64,000 nucleotides of DNA from Arenibacter sp041392165 (lineage in GTDB: Bacteria; Bacteroidota; Bacteroidia; Flavobacteriales; Flavobacteriaceae), in contig JAWKMN010000001.1 in assembly GCA_041392165.1 (NCBI GenBank), positions 744,001 to 808,000 of the forward strand. Reading direction: 5' to 3'. How positions within the stretch are numbered: the first letter of the stretch is position 1; each line of letters starts with the position of its first letter. The notes below the pieces were generated by a model. That model was not told where the DNA came from and did not search any database. It saw nothing but the letters and a program-made list of their open reading frames with translations. Positions 44,602-54,416 of the stretch are shown in pieces. The position numbers and the translations under genes are program-made.

Positions 44602-45933
44602 ATGAAAAAGGTTCCATACCGCAATCTAATTTCTAAAGTTTTAGGCGTAAGTCTGGTAGTAGCATTACTGCTTTCAAATTCCCTTCTTGCTCAAGAATCT
44701 GCAGCGGCCCCATCGGGTGAAGGTGATGCTGTTAAGGGTAAACAGTTGTTTAACCAAAATTGTGCCGCTTGTCACGCTCTAAACAAAAAGATGACCGGTC
44801 CGGCATTGGCCGGGGTTTCTGAAAAATATGAAAGGGAATGGTTGTATCAGTGGATTAGAAACAGCTCTGCCATGGTCAAGTCTGGCGATGACAGGGCGGT
44901 CAAAATATACAACGAGTACAACCAGGCAATGATGACACCTTTCCCTACCCTGTCCGATCAGGACATGGACGATATTTTGGCGTATACGGATGCGCCCGCT
45001 CCCGCTCCTGTGGTAGCCACGGCTACGGGTGATGGTGCTGGGGCTTCGGGCCAGGGGGATTCCGGTATTTCGAATGAGATCATATTGGGTGCGTTGGCAT
45101 TGGTTTTTGCCTTGTTGGTGATGATGTTGGTGTTGGTCAACAAGACCTTAAGGCGTATTGCGGAAGCCAACGGGGTGGTTTTGGAAAAGGAATTGGCGGA
45201 GAAAAGGTTGCCAATTTGGAAGGCCTTTGCCCAAAATCAGTTTTTGGTTCTGGTGTTTTCTGTTTTTCTTTTGTTGAGCGCCGCTTATTTTGCTTATGGG
45301 TGGATGATGCAGCTTGGTGTGGATCAGGGGTATGCCCCTATTCAGCCTATTCATTATTCCCATAAGATCCACGCTGGTGATAATGCCATAGAATGTAAGT
45401 ATTGCCATTCTTCGGCCAGGGTTTCCAAGACTTCCGGAATACCATCGCTCAATGTTTGTATGAACTGTCACAAATCCATTTATGAATATAAAGGAAATGC
45501 GGAAGGACCAAGTAAGGAGGATTTGGCCAATGGGTATACCAATGAGTTTTATACCGGTGAAATCAAAAAGTTGTACAAGGCTGTAGGATGGGATGAAGAA
45601 AATCAGAAGTATACAGGGGAAACCAAGCCGGTGGAATGGGTAAGGATCCATAATCTTCCCGACTTTGCCTACTTTAACCACTCACAGCACGTTTCCGTTG
45701 CTGGAATAGAGTGTCAGACTTGCCACGGTCCTGTTGAGGAGATGGAAATTATGTATCAATATTCCCCGCTTACCATGGGGTGGTGTGTAAATTGTCATCG
45801 CGAAACAAATGTCAAGGTGGAGGGTAATGAATATTATGAAAAGATTCATGACGAACTTTCCAAAAAGTATGGGGTTGATAAGCTTACGGCTGCTCAGATG
45901 GGTGGATTGGAATGTGGTAAGTGTCACTATTAA
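44602..45933 (+). CDS. actA: Alternative complex III subunit A, hexahaem cytochrome c
   Basis: 443 residues. Signal segment (KVLGVSLVVALLLSNSLLAQ), an N-terminal cytochrome c domain with CAACH (~residue 53), two transmembrane helices (ILGALALVFALLVMMLVLV; FLVLVFSVFLLLSAAYFAYG), then a multihaem domain with CKYCH, CMNCH, CQTCH, CVNCH and CGKCH. Six CxxCH motifs in all. ActA collects electrons from the quinol-oxidising part of alternative complex III (ACIII) and passes them towards the oxidase. ACIII replaces the bc1 complex in Bacteroidetes; a structure with an aa3 oxidase is known from Flavobacterium johnsoniae. First gene of actABCDEF-coxBA. Confidence 0.93.
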   Translation: MKKVPYRNLISKVLGVSLVVALLLSNSLLAQESAAAPSGEGDAVKGKQLFNQNCAACHALNKKMTGPALAGVSEKYEREWLYQWIRNSSAMVKSGDDRAVKIYNEYNQAMMTPFPTLSDQDMDDILAYTDAPAPAPVVATATGDGAGASGQGDSGISNEIILGALALVFALLVMMLVLVNKTLRRIAEANGVVLEKELAEKRLPIWKAFAQNQFLVLVFSVFLLLSAAYFAYGWMMQLGVDQGYAPIQPIHYSHKIHAGDNAIECKYCHSSARVSKTSGIPSLNVCMNCHKSIYEYKGNAEGPSKEDLANGYTNEFYTGEIKKLYKAVGWDEENQKYTGETKPVEWVRIHNLPDFAYFNHSQHVSVAGIECQTCHGPVEEMEIMYQYSPLTMGWCVNCHRETNVKVEGNEYYEKIHDELSKKYGVDKLTAAQMGGLECGKCHY

Positions 45934-45968
45934 TCAAATTAATAAGAAGATAATTTCAGATATATAAT

Positions 45969-48900
45969 ATGTCATCAAACAAAAAATACTGGAAAAGCGA
46001 GGCGGAGTTGAACCCCAACGATTCCATTGTTGAGACGCTAAGACAAAATGAATTTGTTCAAGAGATTCCTGTAGATGATTTCTTGGGCGATAAGGAAACA
46101 TTGGCGGCATCTTCCACCAATAGAAGGGATTTTCTTAAGTATGTCGGATTTAGTACGGCCGCGGCTTCATTGGCGGCATGTGAGGGTCCGGTTACCAAGT
46201 CCATTCCCTATGTGGTGAAACCTGATAATATTATTCCCGGGGTGGCCAATTTTTATGCCACTACTATTGCCAATGGTTTTGATTTTGCCAGTATTTTGGT
46301 GAAGACCCGTGAGGGTAGGCCTATCAAGATCGAAAATAATACCGATGCAAAAGTTTCCGGAAGTGCCAATGCCCGTGTTCAGGCATCGGTACTGTCATTG
46401 TATGACAGTACCCGCCTTCAGGGGCCGACCTTTAACGGTGAGCCTATTGATTGGAGCGATTTGGATGCAGCCGTCAAGACCAAACTGGGAGCTTTAAAGG
46501 GTTCTGCTAAAAAAATCGCGATTTTATCGCAAACATATGCGAGTCCTTCTACTGCTAGATTGATAGCCGAATTTAAGGAGGTCTACGGAAATGTGGATCA
46601 TGTTACTTATGATGCCATATCGGAAGATGCGGCACTTTCTGCTTTTGAGGCCAGATATGGAGAAAGGGCTTTGGCCGACTATAATTTTGCGAATGCCGGG
46701 ATCATTGTTTCCTTTGGTGCTGATTTTCTAGGAGATTGGCAAGGTGGAGGTTATGATAGCGGATATGCCAAGGGTAGGGTTCCTGTAAACGGAAAAATGT
46801 CCAAACATGTGCAGTTCGAGGCCAATATGTCCTTGACCGGTGCCAATGCGGATAAAAGGGTTCCTTTGACACCATCGGAACAAAAAGTGGCTTTGGCGTA
46901 TTTCTACGGAAAACTTAATGGTACTGGCGTTAGCGGTAATCTTCCCGAAAGCGCAAAAGCGGCACTGGATGCAGTGGCGGCCCAGGTGTTGAAAAATAAG
47001 TCCAATGCCGTTGTTGTTACCGGCTTGGAGGATGTAAATGCCCAAGCGGTAGTTTTGGCCATTAATGAAATGTTGGGAAGTAAGGCATTTGATCCTGTAG
47101 CTCCAAAGTATGTTAGGCAGGGAAATATCAAGGCGGTCAATGCCTTGTTGTCCGATATGAAAGCTGGTAAAGTGGGGGCTTTGTTGATGGACGGTGTCAA
47201 TCCGGCATACTCTTTGCCCAATGCCGCAGATTTTGCGGAGGGTATCAAAAATGTTGATTTAACGGTGGCGTTTTCCACCAATAGAAACGAGACTTCGGAA
47301 TTGGTGCAGTATGTTGGTGCTTCCAACCACTATCTGGAAGCGTGGGGCGATGCCCAATTGAAGAAAGGGCATTTTAGCCTAATGCAACCAACCATAAAGG
47401 AGTTGTTCGATACAAGGCAGATCCAAACGGCCATTTTGAAATGGTTGGATAGTGATAAAACCTATTACGATTATATTAAGGAGACTTGGAACGCCGGAAT
47501 ATTGGCGGGAAGTGATTGGAATAAGGCATTGCACGATGGTGTTTTTGTTGCGGCCCAAGTTGTTGCGGAAGATATTGATGCTGCTCCAGTTGCTGCCGGA
47601 TCGGAGGAAACCGCTACGGAGGTTCCTTTGGCCTCTGCAGTCAGAAGTTTATCCGGTGCTACGGCAGAGGGTCTGGAGCTTACCTTGTATTCCAAGGTGG
47701 GTATGGGTGACGGACAACAGGCAAGTAACCCTTGGTTGCAAGAGTTTCCGGATCCCATTACTAGGGTTTCGTGGGATAATTATGTTACCGTTTCCAAAGC
47801 CGATGCGGAAAAATTGGCCCTGGTCAACGAAAATGTGGCAGATGGCGGTTTAAACGGTAGTTATGTGAAGCTTACGGTAGATGGTGCTGTTGTGGATGGT
47901 GTTCCCGTGATTGTTCAACCAGGTCAGGCTCCCGGTTCTTTGGGGCTTTCTTTTGGGTACGGGAAGACCGTAGGAATGAAAAGTGAAATGCAGACCGGGG
48001 TGAATGCCTATGTATTGTATAAGGATTTTTCCAATATCCAATCGGTAACCATAGAAAAGTCTGCCGGAATGCACGAGTTTGCTTGTGTCCAATTGCATAA
48101 GACCTTAATGGGTAGGGGCGATATTATAAAGGAGACTACCCTGGAGATATTTAATACAAGGGATGCCAAGGAGTGGAATGTAGTTCCTGTAGTGTCCTTG
48201 GATCATCAGGAAGTTCCTGCTACTTCCGTAGATTTATGGGATAGTTTTGATCGTTCAATAGGGCATCATTTTAATCTGTCCATAGATTTGAATGCCTGTA
48301 CGGGTTGTGGGGCTTGTGTTATAGCTTGTCATGCAGAGAACAATGTGCCGGTTGTAGGGAAGGCGGAAGTTAGAAAATCGAGGGATATGCACTGGTTGCG
48401 TATAGATAGGTATTACTCTTCGGAAGATACTTTTGCCCAGGATGATACCAAAAAAGAAGAATTTGACGGCTTGTTCGGGGATAAGGGGTCCTTGGGCGGA
48501 TTTGGTGAGATGGAAGATCCATCGGCCAATCCCCAAGTGGCGTTCCAGCCTGTAATGTGCCAGCACTGTAACCATGCGCCATGTGAGACGGTCTGTCCGG
48601 TTGCCGCAACCTCCCATGGGCGTCAGGGCCAAAACCATATGGCCTATAACAGATGTGTGGGAACCAGGTACTGTGCCAACAACTGCCCGTATAAAGTAAG
48701 ACGATTCAACTGGTTCCTGTATAATGAGAACGATGAGTTTGATTACCACATGAACAATGACCTAGGTAAGATGGTTATTAATCCGGACGTTACCGTTAGG
48801 TCTAGAGGGGTTATGGAAAAATGCTCCATGTGTATCCAGATGACCCAGAAAACGATTTTGGATGCCAAACGGGATGGCCGTGTTATTAAGGATGGGGAGT

Positions 48901-49082
48901 TTCAAACCGCTTGTTCTGCAGCATGTAGTAATGGTGCAATGAAGTTTGGGGATGTAAATGATGTGGAGAGCGAAATTGTTAAATTAAAGGAAAGTAACCG
49001 TATGTATCACTTGTTGGAGCATATTGGGACCAAACCCAATGTTTTTTATCATGTGAAAGTGAGGAATACGAACGAAGCTTAA
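45969..49082 (+). CDS. actB: Alternative complex III subunit B, molybdopterin-like/iron-sulfur protein
   Basis: 1037 residues. It begins with a twin-arginine-like segment (STNRRDFLKYVGFSTAAASLAACEG) that also carries a lipobox-type Cys. The first ~700 residues resemble molybdopterin oxidoreductases (TARLIAEFKEVYG, DGVNPAYSLPNA) but in ACIII this part lacks the cofactor. The C-terminal part binds FeS clusters: CTGCGACVIACHAENNVP, CQHCNHAPCETVCPV, CVGTRYCANNCPYKVRRFNW, and KCSMCIQM with CSAAC. It lies 35 bases after actA. It conducts electrons between the quinol site and the haems. The length and Cys pattern are as in other ActB proteins. Confidence 0.93.
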   Translation: MSSNKKYWKSEAELNPNDSIVETLRQNEFVQEIPVDDFLGDKETLAASSTNRRDFLKYVGFSTAAASLAACEGPVTKSIPYVVKPDNIIPGVANFYATTIANGFDFASILVKTREGRPIKIENNTDAKVSGSANARVQASVLSLYDSTRLQGPTFNGEPIDWSDLDAAVKTKLGALKGSAKKIAILSQTYASPSTARLIAEFKEVYGNVDHVTYDAISEDAALSAFEARYGERALADYNFANAGIIVSFGADFLGDWQGGGYDSGYAKGRVPVNGKMSKHVQFEANMSLTGANADKRVPLTPSEQKVALAYFYGKLNGTGVSGNLPESAKAALDAVAAQVLKNKSNAVVVTGLEDVNAQAVVLAINEMLGSKAFDPVAPKYVRQGNIKAVNALLSDMKAGKVGALLMDGVNPAYSLPNAADFAEGIKNVDLTVAFSTNRNETSELVQYVGASNHYLEAWGDAQLKKGHFSLMQPTIKELFDTRQIQTAILKWLDSDKTYYDYIKETWNAGILAGSDWNKALHDGVFVAAQVVAEDIDAAPVAAGSEETATEVPLASAVRSLSGATAEGLELTLYSKVGMGDGQQASNPWLQEFPDPITRVSWDNYVTVSKADAEKLALVNENVADGGLNGSYVKLTVDGAVVDGVPVIVQPGQAPGSLGLSFGYGKTVGMKSEMQTGVNAYVLYKDFSNIQSVTIEKSAGMHEFACVQLHKTLMGRGDIIKETTLEIFNTRDAKEWNVVPVVSLDHQEVPATSVDLWDSFDRSIGHHFNLSIDLNACTGCGACVIACHAENNVPVVGKAEVRKSRDMHWLRIDRYYSSEDTFAQDDTKKEEFDGLFGDKGSLGGFGEMEDPSANPQVAFQPVMCQHCNHAPCETVCPVAATSHGRQGQNHMAYNRCVGTRYCANNCPYKVRRFNWFLYNENDEFDYHMNNDLGKMVINPDVTVRSRGVMEKCSMCIQMTQKTILDAKRDGRVIKDGEFQTACSAACSNGAMKFGDVNDVESEIVKLKESNRMYHLLEHIGTKPNVFYHVKVRNTNEA

Positions 49083-49115
49083 TCAAATTAAAGGAACGTA
49101 ACTATATATTAAATT

Positions 49116-50864
49116 ATGGCGTCGCATTACGAAGCACCTATACGAAAACCCTTAGTTCTTGGAGATAAAGGATACCACGATGTAACCGTGGACATTGCCG
49201 CTCCGGTTGAAGGGAAGGCCAATAAGCATTGGTGGATTGTATTTTCCATTGCATTAGCGGCATTCCTATGGGGTGTTGGCTGTATAATTTACACGGTATC
49301 AACAGGTATCGGTACATGGGGATTGAATAAAACTGTTGGCTGGGCCTGGGATATTACCAACTTCGTTTGGTGGGTAGGGATTGGACACGCAGGAACCCTG
49401 ATCTCTGCGGTATTATTGTTATTTAGACAGAAATGGAGGATGGCCATTAACCGTTCTGCGGAGGCCATGACCATTTTTTCGGTGGTCCAGGCAGGATTGT
49501 TCCCTATTATACACATGGGCCGTCCATGGTTGGGATATTGGGTATTGCCTATCCCTAACCAATTTGGATCGCTTTGGGTAAACTTTAATTCACCATTGCT
49601 TTGGGATGTATTTGCCATATCAACCTATCTCTCCGTGTCCTTGGTTTTTTGGTGGACAGGATTGTTGCCGGATTTTGCTATGATACGCGATAGGGCGGTT
49701 AGGCCATTCCAAAAGAAAATATACAGTTTGATAAGCTTTGGATGGACGGGCCGCGCCAAGGATTGGCAGCGTTTTGAGGAAGTGTCCTTGGTCTTGGCAG
49801 GTTTGGCCACACCTTTGGTACTTTCCGTGCATACCATTGTATCATTTGACTTTGCCACTTCGGTAATACCTGGATGGCATACTACCATCTTTCCTCCGTA
49901 TTTCGTTGCTGGGGCTATTTTCTCCGGTTTTGCAATGGTGAACACCTTGCTGATCATTATGAGAAAAGTATGCCATTTGGAGGCGTATATTACCATACAG
50001 CATATAGAATTGATGAACATAGTGATCATGTTGACCGGTTCCATTGTGGGGTGTGCCTATATTACGGAATTGTTCATGGCCTGGTATTCCGGTGTGGAAT
50101 ATGAGCAGTATGCTTTCTTGAACAGGGCTACCGGACCTTACTGGTGGGCTTATTGGGCAATGATGACCTGTAACGTTTTCTCGCCACAGTTTATGTGGTT
50201 CAAAAAATTAAGGACCAGTATTATGTTTTCCTTTTTTATCTCTATTGTGGTGAACATAGGAATGTGGTTCGAGCGTTTTGTAATTATCGTAACTTCATTG
50301 CACAGGGATTATCTTCCGTCTTCATGGACCATGTTCTCCCCTACATTTGTGGATATTGGGATATTTATAGGAACCATAGGGTTTTTCTTCGTGCTCTTCT
50401 TGTTGTATGCCAGGACCTTCCCTGTTATTGCCCAGGCAGAGGTCAAGTCCATTTTAAAATCATCAGGGGAGAAGTATAAGAAATTGAGGGATGCGGGCAA
50501 GCCCTTGTACGAAATATCCAAAAGCAAAACGGTCGTGAAGGAAAGGGAGCCAATAGCCGATGATGTGTTGCCGGGAGAAGTAGTGCCAAATATGGGTGAC
50601 AAAATTGGGGTTTCCGAGCTTTTAGGAGTCCTCGGGACCTTCGATGCTGCCAAGGAAACAGCGGATGACCTTAAAATGATTAAAGGTATTGGGCCTCAAA
50701 TGGAGGCAACCTTGAACCAGATAGGGATATATACCTTCGCGCAGGTTGGACGTATGACGGACAAAGAATACGATCTGTTGGACTCCATTACGGAATCCTT
50801 CCCTGGTAGGGCGCAGAGAGATGATTGGGCAGGACAAGCAAAGATTTTAAATAATAAGAAATAA
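49116..50864 (+). CDS. actC: Alternative complex III subunit C (NrfD/PsrC type) with a C-terminal helix-hairpin-helix tail
   Basis: 582 residues. About ten transmembrane helices of the NrfD/PsrC family (HWWIVFSIALAAFLWGVGCIIYTV; FVWWVGIGHAGTLISAVLLLFR; WMAYWAMMTCNVFSPQFMWF-like region), forming the quinol-binding membrane part. Beyond the last helix a ~150-residue cytosolic tail carries DDLKMIKGIGPQMEATLNQIGIYTFAQVGRMTDKEYDLLDSI, a helix-hairpin-helix module like the one on S2 in this window. The tail makes the protein longer than other family members I know. It follows actB by 33 bases and precedes actD by 2. Confidence 0.92.
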   Translation: MASHYEAPIRKPLVLGDKGYHDVTVDIAAPVEGKANKHWWIVFSIALAAFLWGVGCIIYTVSTGIGTWGLNKTVGWAWDITNFVWWVGIGHAGTLISAVLLLFRQKWRMAINRSAEAMTIFSVVQAGLFPIIHMGRPWLGYWVLPIPNQFGSLWVNFNSPLLWDVFAISTYLSVSLVFWWTGLLPDFAMIRDRAVRPFQKKIYSLISFGWTGRAKDWQRFEEVSLVLAGLATPLVLSVHTIVSFDFATSVIPGWHTTIFPPYFVAGAIFSGFAMVNTLLIIMRKVCHLEAYITIQHIELMNIVIMLTGSIVGCAYITELFMAWYSGVEYEQYAFLNRATGPYWWAYWAMMTCNVFSPQFMWFKKLRTSIMFSFFISIVVNIGMWFERFVIIVTSLHRDYLPSSWTMFSPTFVDIGIFIGTIGFFFVLFLLYARTFPVIAQAEVKSILKSSGEKYKKLRDAGKPLYEISKSKTVVKEREPIADDVLPGEVVPNMGDKIGVSELLGVLGTFDAAKETADDLKMIKGIGPQMEATLNQIGIYTFAQVGRMTDKEYDLLDSITESFPGRAQRDDWAGQAKILNNKK

Positions 50865-50866
50865 TT

Positions 50867-51388
50867 ATGGCGTCGAAAGTTATACATGCTTTTTATAATG
50901 ATGACGATGTGCTAATGCATGCTGTTAAGAAGGTAAAAGCGGCAAAGCATCATATTGAAGAAGTTTATTGTCCTTTTCCTGTACATGGTTTGGACAAGGC
51001 AATGGGGCTAGCCCCGACCAGGATTGCAATAACCTCCTTTATTTATGGTTGTATTGGCCTCACAGTGGCAATTGTAATGATGAATTACATTATGATCCAG
51101 GATTGGCCGCAGGATATTGGAGGTAAACCAAGTTTTAGTTATTTGGAGAACATGCCCGCATTTGTGCCTATCATGTTTGAGCTGACCGTGTTTTTTGCGG
51201 CGCATTTAATGGTAATCACTTTTTACCTTAGAAGTAGGTTGTGGCCTTTTAAGGAAGCTGAAAACCCCGATGTAAGAACAACCGATGATCATTTTTTAAT
51301 GGAAATTGAGATCCATGATAACGAGCAGGAATTGAAGGACTTGTTAATGGATACGGGAGCGGTCGAAATTAATATTACAGAAAAGTAG
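50867..51388 (+). CDS. actD: Alternative complex III subunit D (DUF3341)
   Basis: 173 residues. Two transmembrane helices (TSFIYGCIGLTVAIVMMNYIMI; FVPIMFELTVFFAAHLMVITFYL) after a soluble N-terminal domain with the conserved YCPFPVHGLDKAMGLAPTRI and followed by an acidic tail. The DUF3341 family is a fixed ACIII subunit of unknown catalytic role. The gene starts 2 bases behind actC and is followed by actE 11 bases on, so it is part of the operon. Confidence 0.92.
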   Translation: MASKVIHAFYNDDDVLMHAVKKVKAAKHHIEEVYCPFPVHGLDKAMGLAPTRIAITSFIYGCIGLTVAIVMMNYIMIQDWPQDIGGKPSFSYLENMPAFVPIMFELTVFFAAHLMVITFYLRSRLWPFKEAENPDVRTTDDHFLMEIEIHDNEQELKDLLMDTGAVEINITEK

Positions 51389-51399
51389 TCATAGATATT

Positions 51400-51960
51400 A
51401 TGAATAGTTTTAGCAAAATAGGAGTCTTGTTTGGTTTGGTATTATCAGTTGCTTCCTGTGCGGATACAAATAGCAGAAATTATCAATTCATGCCCAATAT
51501 GTACGAGTCTGTAGGTTATGAGACCTACCAGAAAGTAGATTTTCTTCCGGATGGGATGGAAGCTGGGCTACCGGCCGAAAATACCGTGGCAAGAGGGTGG
51601 ATACCTTACGGAATTGAAAATACCATGGAAGGAAAGGAATTGGCACGACTTAATCCCAGTCCGTTGGATTCCCTGGATAGGGAGGCCAATCTGCTTGTAG
51701 GGAAGGAACTATATACCATTTATTGTGCCGTTTGTCACGGGGACAAAGGGGACGGACAAGGTAATTTGGTGAAAAGGGAAAAGATATTGGGTGTGCCCAG
51801 TTATGCCGATGTTGCCAGAAACATTACAGTTGGAACTGCATATCATACCATTTATTACGGATTGAATTCCATGGGTTCGCATGCGGGGCAATTGGATACT
51901 GAAGAACGCTGGAAGGTTTCTGAATACGTAATGAAATTGAAACAAGATTTAACAAAATAA
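51400..51960 (+). CDS. actE: Alternative complex III subunit E, monohaem cytochrome c lipoprotein
   Basis: 186 residues. The leader MNSFSKIGVLFGLVLSVASCADT contains a lipobox Cys (VASC), so the protein is lipid-anchored. A class I cytochrome c domain follows: YTIYCAVCHGDKGDGQGNLV binds one haem c, and the axial Met is probably in NSMGSH. PNMYESVGYETYQKVDFLPDGM upstream is the segment packing on other ACIII subunits. It carries electrons towards cytochrome oxidase. Confidence 0.92.
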   Translation: MNSFSKIGVLFGLVLSVASCADTNSRNYQFMPNMYESVGYETYQKVDFLPDGMEAGLPAENTVARGWIPYGIENTMEGKELARLNPSPLDSLDREANLLVGKELYTIYCAVCHGDKGDGQGNLVKREKILGVPSYADVARNITVGTAYHTIYYGLNSMGSHAGQLDTEERWKVSEYVMKLKQDLTK

Positions 51961-51978
51961 GACCTAGATATTAGCAAT

Positions 51979-53280
51979 ATGTACACTTTTTCAAATAGAT
52001 TAAAAATTGCTTCCTTCATTTTAATGGCTGTAGGCGTTTTGGGAATTGGTATCGGTTTTATGGCTGCACCAAGTACCGTAGAGGAGGCAAAGGCAATTGT
52101 TGCCGGACATGGGGAGGCCCATGGGGTTACGGAGGGTCATGGTGATGGGATGGAACACGGAGAGGCACATGATGCGTCACATGATGAACATTTATTGCAC
52201 CAACTACAGAACAAGCCATGGGCGGCATTATATGTAGCAGCTTTTTTCTTTTTCATGATATCTTTGGGAGTATTGGCTTTTTACGCTATTCAGCGTGCAG
52301 CACAAGCTGGTTGGTCGCCATTGCTTTTCAGGGTAATGGAAGGGATTACGGCTTATCTGGTACCAGGTGGTATCATAATCTTTGTAATATTGGCCTTGTC
52401 CGTAGCACATATGAACCATTTGTTCGTATGGATGGATCCCGAGGTGGTTGCCCATGACAAATTATTGCAGGGCAAAGCCGGATATCTTAATGGTACATTC
52501 TTTTTGATCAGGGCGGCAATATTTTTAGGTGGTTGGATTTTGTATAGGGAGTATTCCCGTAAATTGTCCCTGGCTCAGGACGAATCCAATGATGACTCCA
52601 ATTTTAAGCTGAATTTTAGGATTTCTGCGGCATTTTTGGTATTCTATTTAATATCGGAATCCATAATGTCCTGGGATTGGATCATGAGTGTGGATCCCCA
52701 TTGGTTTAGTACCTTGTTTGGATGGTATATCTTTGCAAGTATGTTTGTATCCGGTATTACCGTTATTGCAATGGTAACCATTTATCTTAAATCAAGGGGG
52801 TATTTAGCAGATGTCAACGATAGCCATATTCACGATTTGGCCAAATTTATGTTCGGGATCAGTATTTTCTGGACTTATTTATGGTTTTCCCAATTTATGT
52901 TGATTTGGTATTCCAATATTCCAGAAGAGGTAACCTACTATGTTACCAGGATAGCGGATTTTAACCTTCCATTTTTTGGAATGGTGGCCATGAACTTTTT
53001 GTTTCCGCTACTCTTGCTTATGAACAGTGATTTTAAAAGGGTCAATTGGTTTGTTATTATGGCGGGGATAGTCATTTTGGCCGGACATTATTTGGATATA
53101 TTTAACGCCATAATGCCTGCCACCGTTGGGGATCAATGGTTTATTGGTATCCCTGAAATAGGGTCGATTTTGTTCTTTGCAGGATTGTTTATCTTTTTCG
53201 TGTTCAGGGCGTTGACCAAGGCTCCATTGCAGCCAAAGCGCAACCCGTTTATTGAAGAGAGTAAACATTTTCATTATTAG
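51979..53280 (+). CDS. actF: Alternative complex III subunit F (membrane subunit, ActC paralogue)
   Basis: 433 residues with about ten transmembrane helices (FILMAVGVLGIGIGFMAAP; AALYVAAFFFFMISLGVLAFYAI; YLVPGGIIIFVILALSVAHM ...), homologous to ActC but without its tail. A His-rich loop after the first helix (GHGEAHGVTEGHGDGMEHGEAHDASHDEH) is notable; it may bind metal or simply be a linker. It completes the complex III set; coxB follows after 34 bases. Confidence 0.92.
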   Translation: MYTFSNRLKIASFILMAVGVLGIGIGFMAAPSTVEEAKAIVAGHGEAHGVTEGHGDGMEHGEAHDASHDEHLLHQLQNKPWAALYVAAFFFFMISLGVLAFYAIQRAAQAGWSPLLFRVMEGITAYLVPGGIIIFVILALSVAHMNHLFVWMDPEVVAHDKLLQGKAGYLNGTFFLIRAAIFLGGWILYREYSRKLSLAQDESNDDSNFKLNFRISAAFLVFYLISESIMSWDWIMSVDPHWFSTLFGWYIFASMFVSGITVIAMVTIYLKSRGYLADVNDSHIHDLAKFMFGISIFWTYLWFSQFMLIWYSNIPEEVTYYVTRIADFNLPFFGMVAMNFLFPLLLLMNSDFKRVNWFVIMAGIVILAGHYLDIFNAIMPATVGDQWFIGIPEIGSILFFAGLFIFFVFRALTKAPLQPKRNPFIEESKHFHY

Positions 53281-53314
53281 TATTTAGTATATAAGTATAA
53301 TTTCAAATCATACG

Positions 53315-54372
53315 ATGACTCCATTATTGACCATAGTTGTTTTAGTATTAGTGGCAATTGCTATTTGGCAAATGACCAAGATATTCGAATTGTCACAAAT
53401 TAGAGCTAGCAATTCCCAAGTAGCAAATGAAACGGATAATAAATACAATGGGTATTTAATGTTCGCTTTCTTAATTTTTCTCTACGGAATTACCATTTTT
53501 AGCTTCTGGAAATATTCTAGAGTGCTTTTGCCCGAAGCGGCTTCCGAGCATGGTAGTGGATATGACTCGTTAATGGCTATTTCATTTATAATCATTTTTA
53601 TTGTTCAGACCTTGACCCAATTTCTACTGCACTACTTTGCTTATAAGTATAGGGGAGATAGGGAAAGAAAAGCTTTGTTCTATGCCGATAACGACCGTTT
53701 GGAATTTATATGGACCATTATTCCGGTCATCGTTTTGGCCGGATTGATATTGTGGGGCCTGTATGCCTGGACCAATATTATGGATATCAATGATGAGGAC
53801 GATCCCCTTACCATAGAACTATACGCCCAGCAATTCAGCTGGACGGCAAGATATGCGGGTAATGACAATGTTTTGGGCGATGCCAATGTTAGGATGATCG
53901 ATATTGATAATGCCAATATACTTGGGTTGGACAGCGCAGACCCAAATGCGGCCGATGATATTATTGTTAAGGACTGCATTTGCCAGTGGGGCGTAAGGTG
54001 AATTTTAAAATGCGTTCCCAGGATGTGTTGCATTCCGCTTATATGCCCCATTTTAGGGCACAGATGAACTGTGTGCCGGGAATGATCACACAATTCTCCT
54101 TTACTCCTACGATTACCACTGCGGAAATGAGACAAAATCCAGATGTGGTAGACAAGGTAAAACATGTTAATGGTATTAGGGCGGAAAAGGCGGCCAAGGG
54201 ATTGGACAATTCAGACCCTTGGGAGTTTGATTATGTCCTGTTGTGCAATAAGATATGTGGGAAATCCCATTATAATATGCAAATGAAAATTATTGTTGAA
54301 ACGGAGGAGGAATATAATGCTTGGATAGCAAGCCAGCAGACTTTTGGACAGTCAATGGCCGCGGCACAATAA
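53315..54372 (+). CDS. coxB: Cytochrome c oxidase subunit II (one-base frame break near 53971)
   Basis: About 352 residues. Three N-terminal hydrophobic segments (LLTIVVLVLVAIAIWQM; YLMFAFLIFLYGITIFSFW; IPVIVLAGLILWGLYAW), then the cupredoxin domain: LYAQQFSWTARYAGND, and after the break the CuA ligands HSAYMPHFRAQMNCVPGM (His) and CNKICGKSHYNMQM (two Cys, His, Met). At 53971 AAGGACTGC should read AAGGAACTGC: with one A restored, IIVKE is joined to LHLPVGRKVNFKM and the whole domain is in frame. The mid-gene loss of one base from a doublet is like that in sucA. It accepts electrons from ACIII and passes them to subunit I. Confidence 0.93.
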
Positions 54373-54416
54373 TTTAGTCTTAAAAATAACCTTATAAAAA
54401 ATTTAAAAATAGAACT

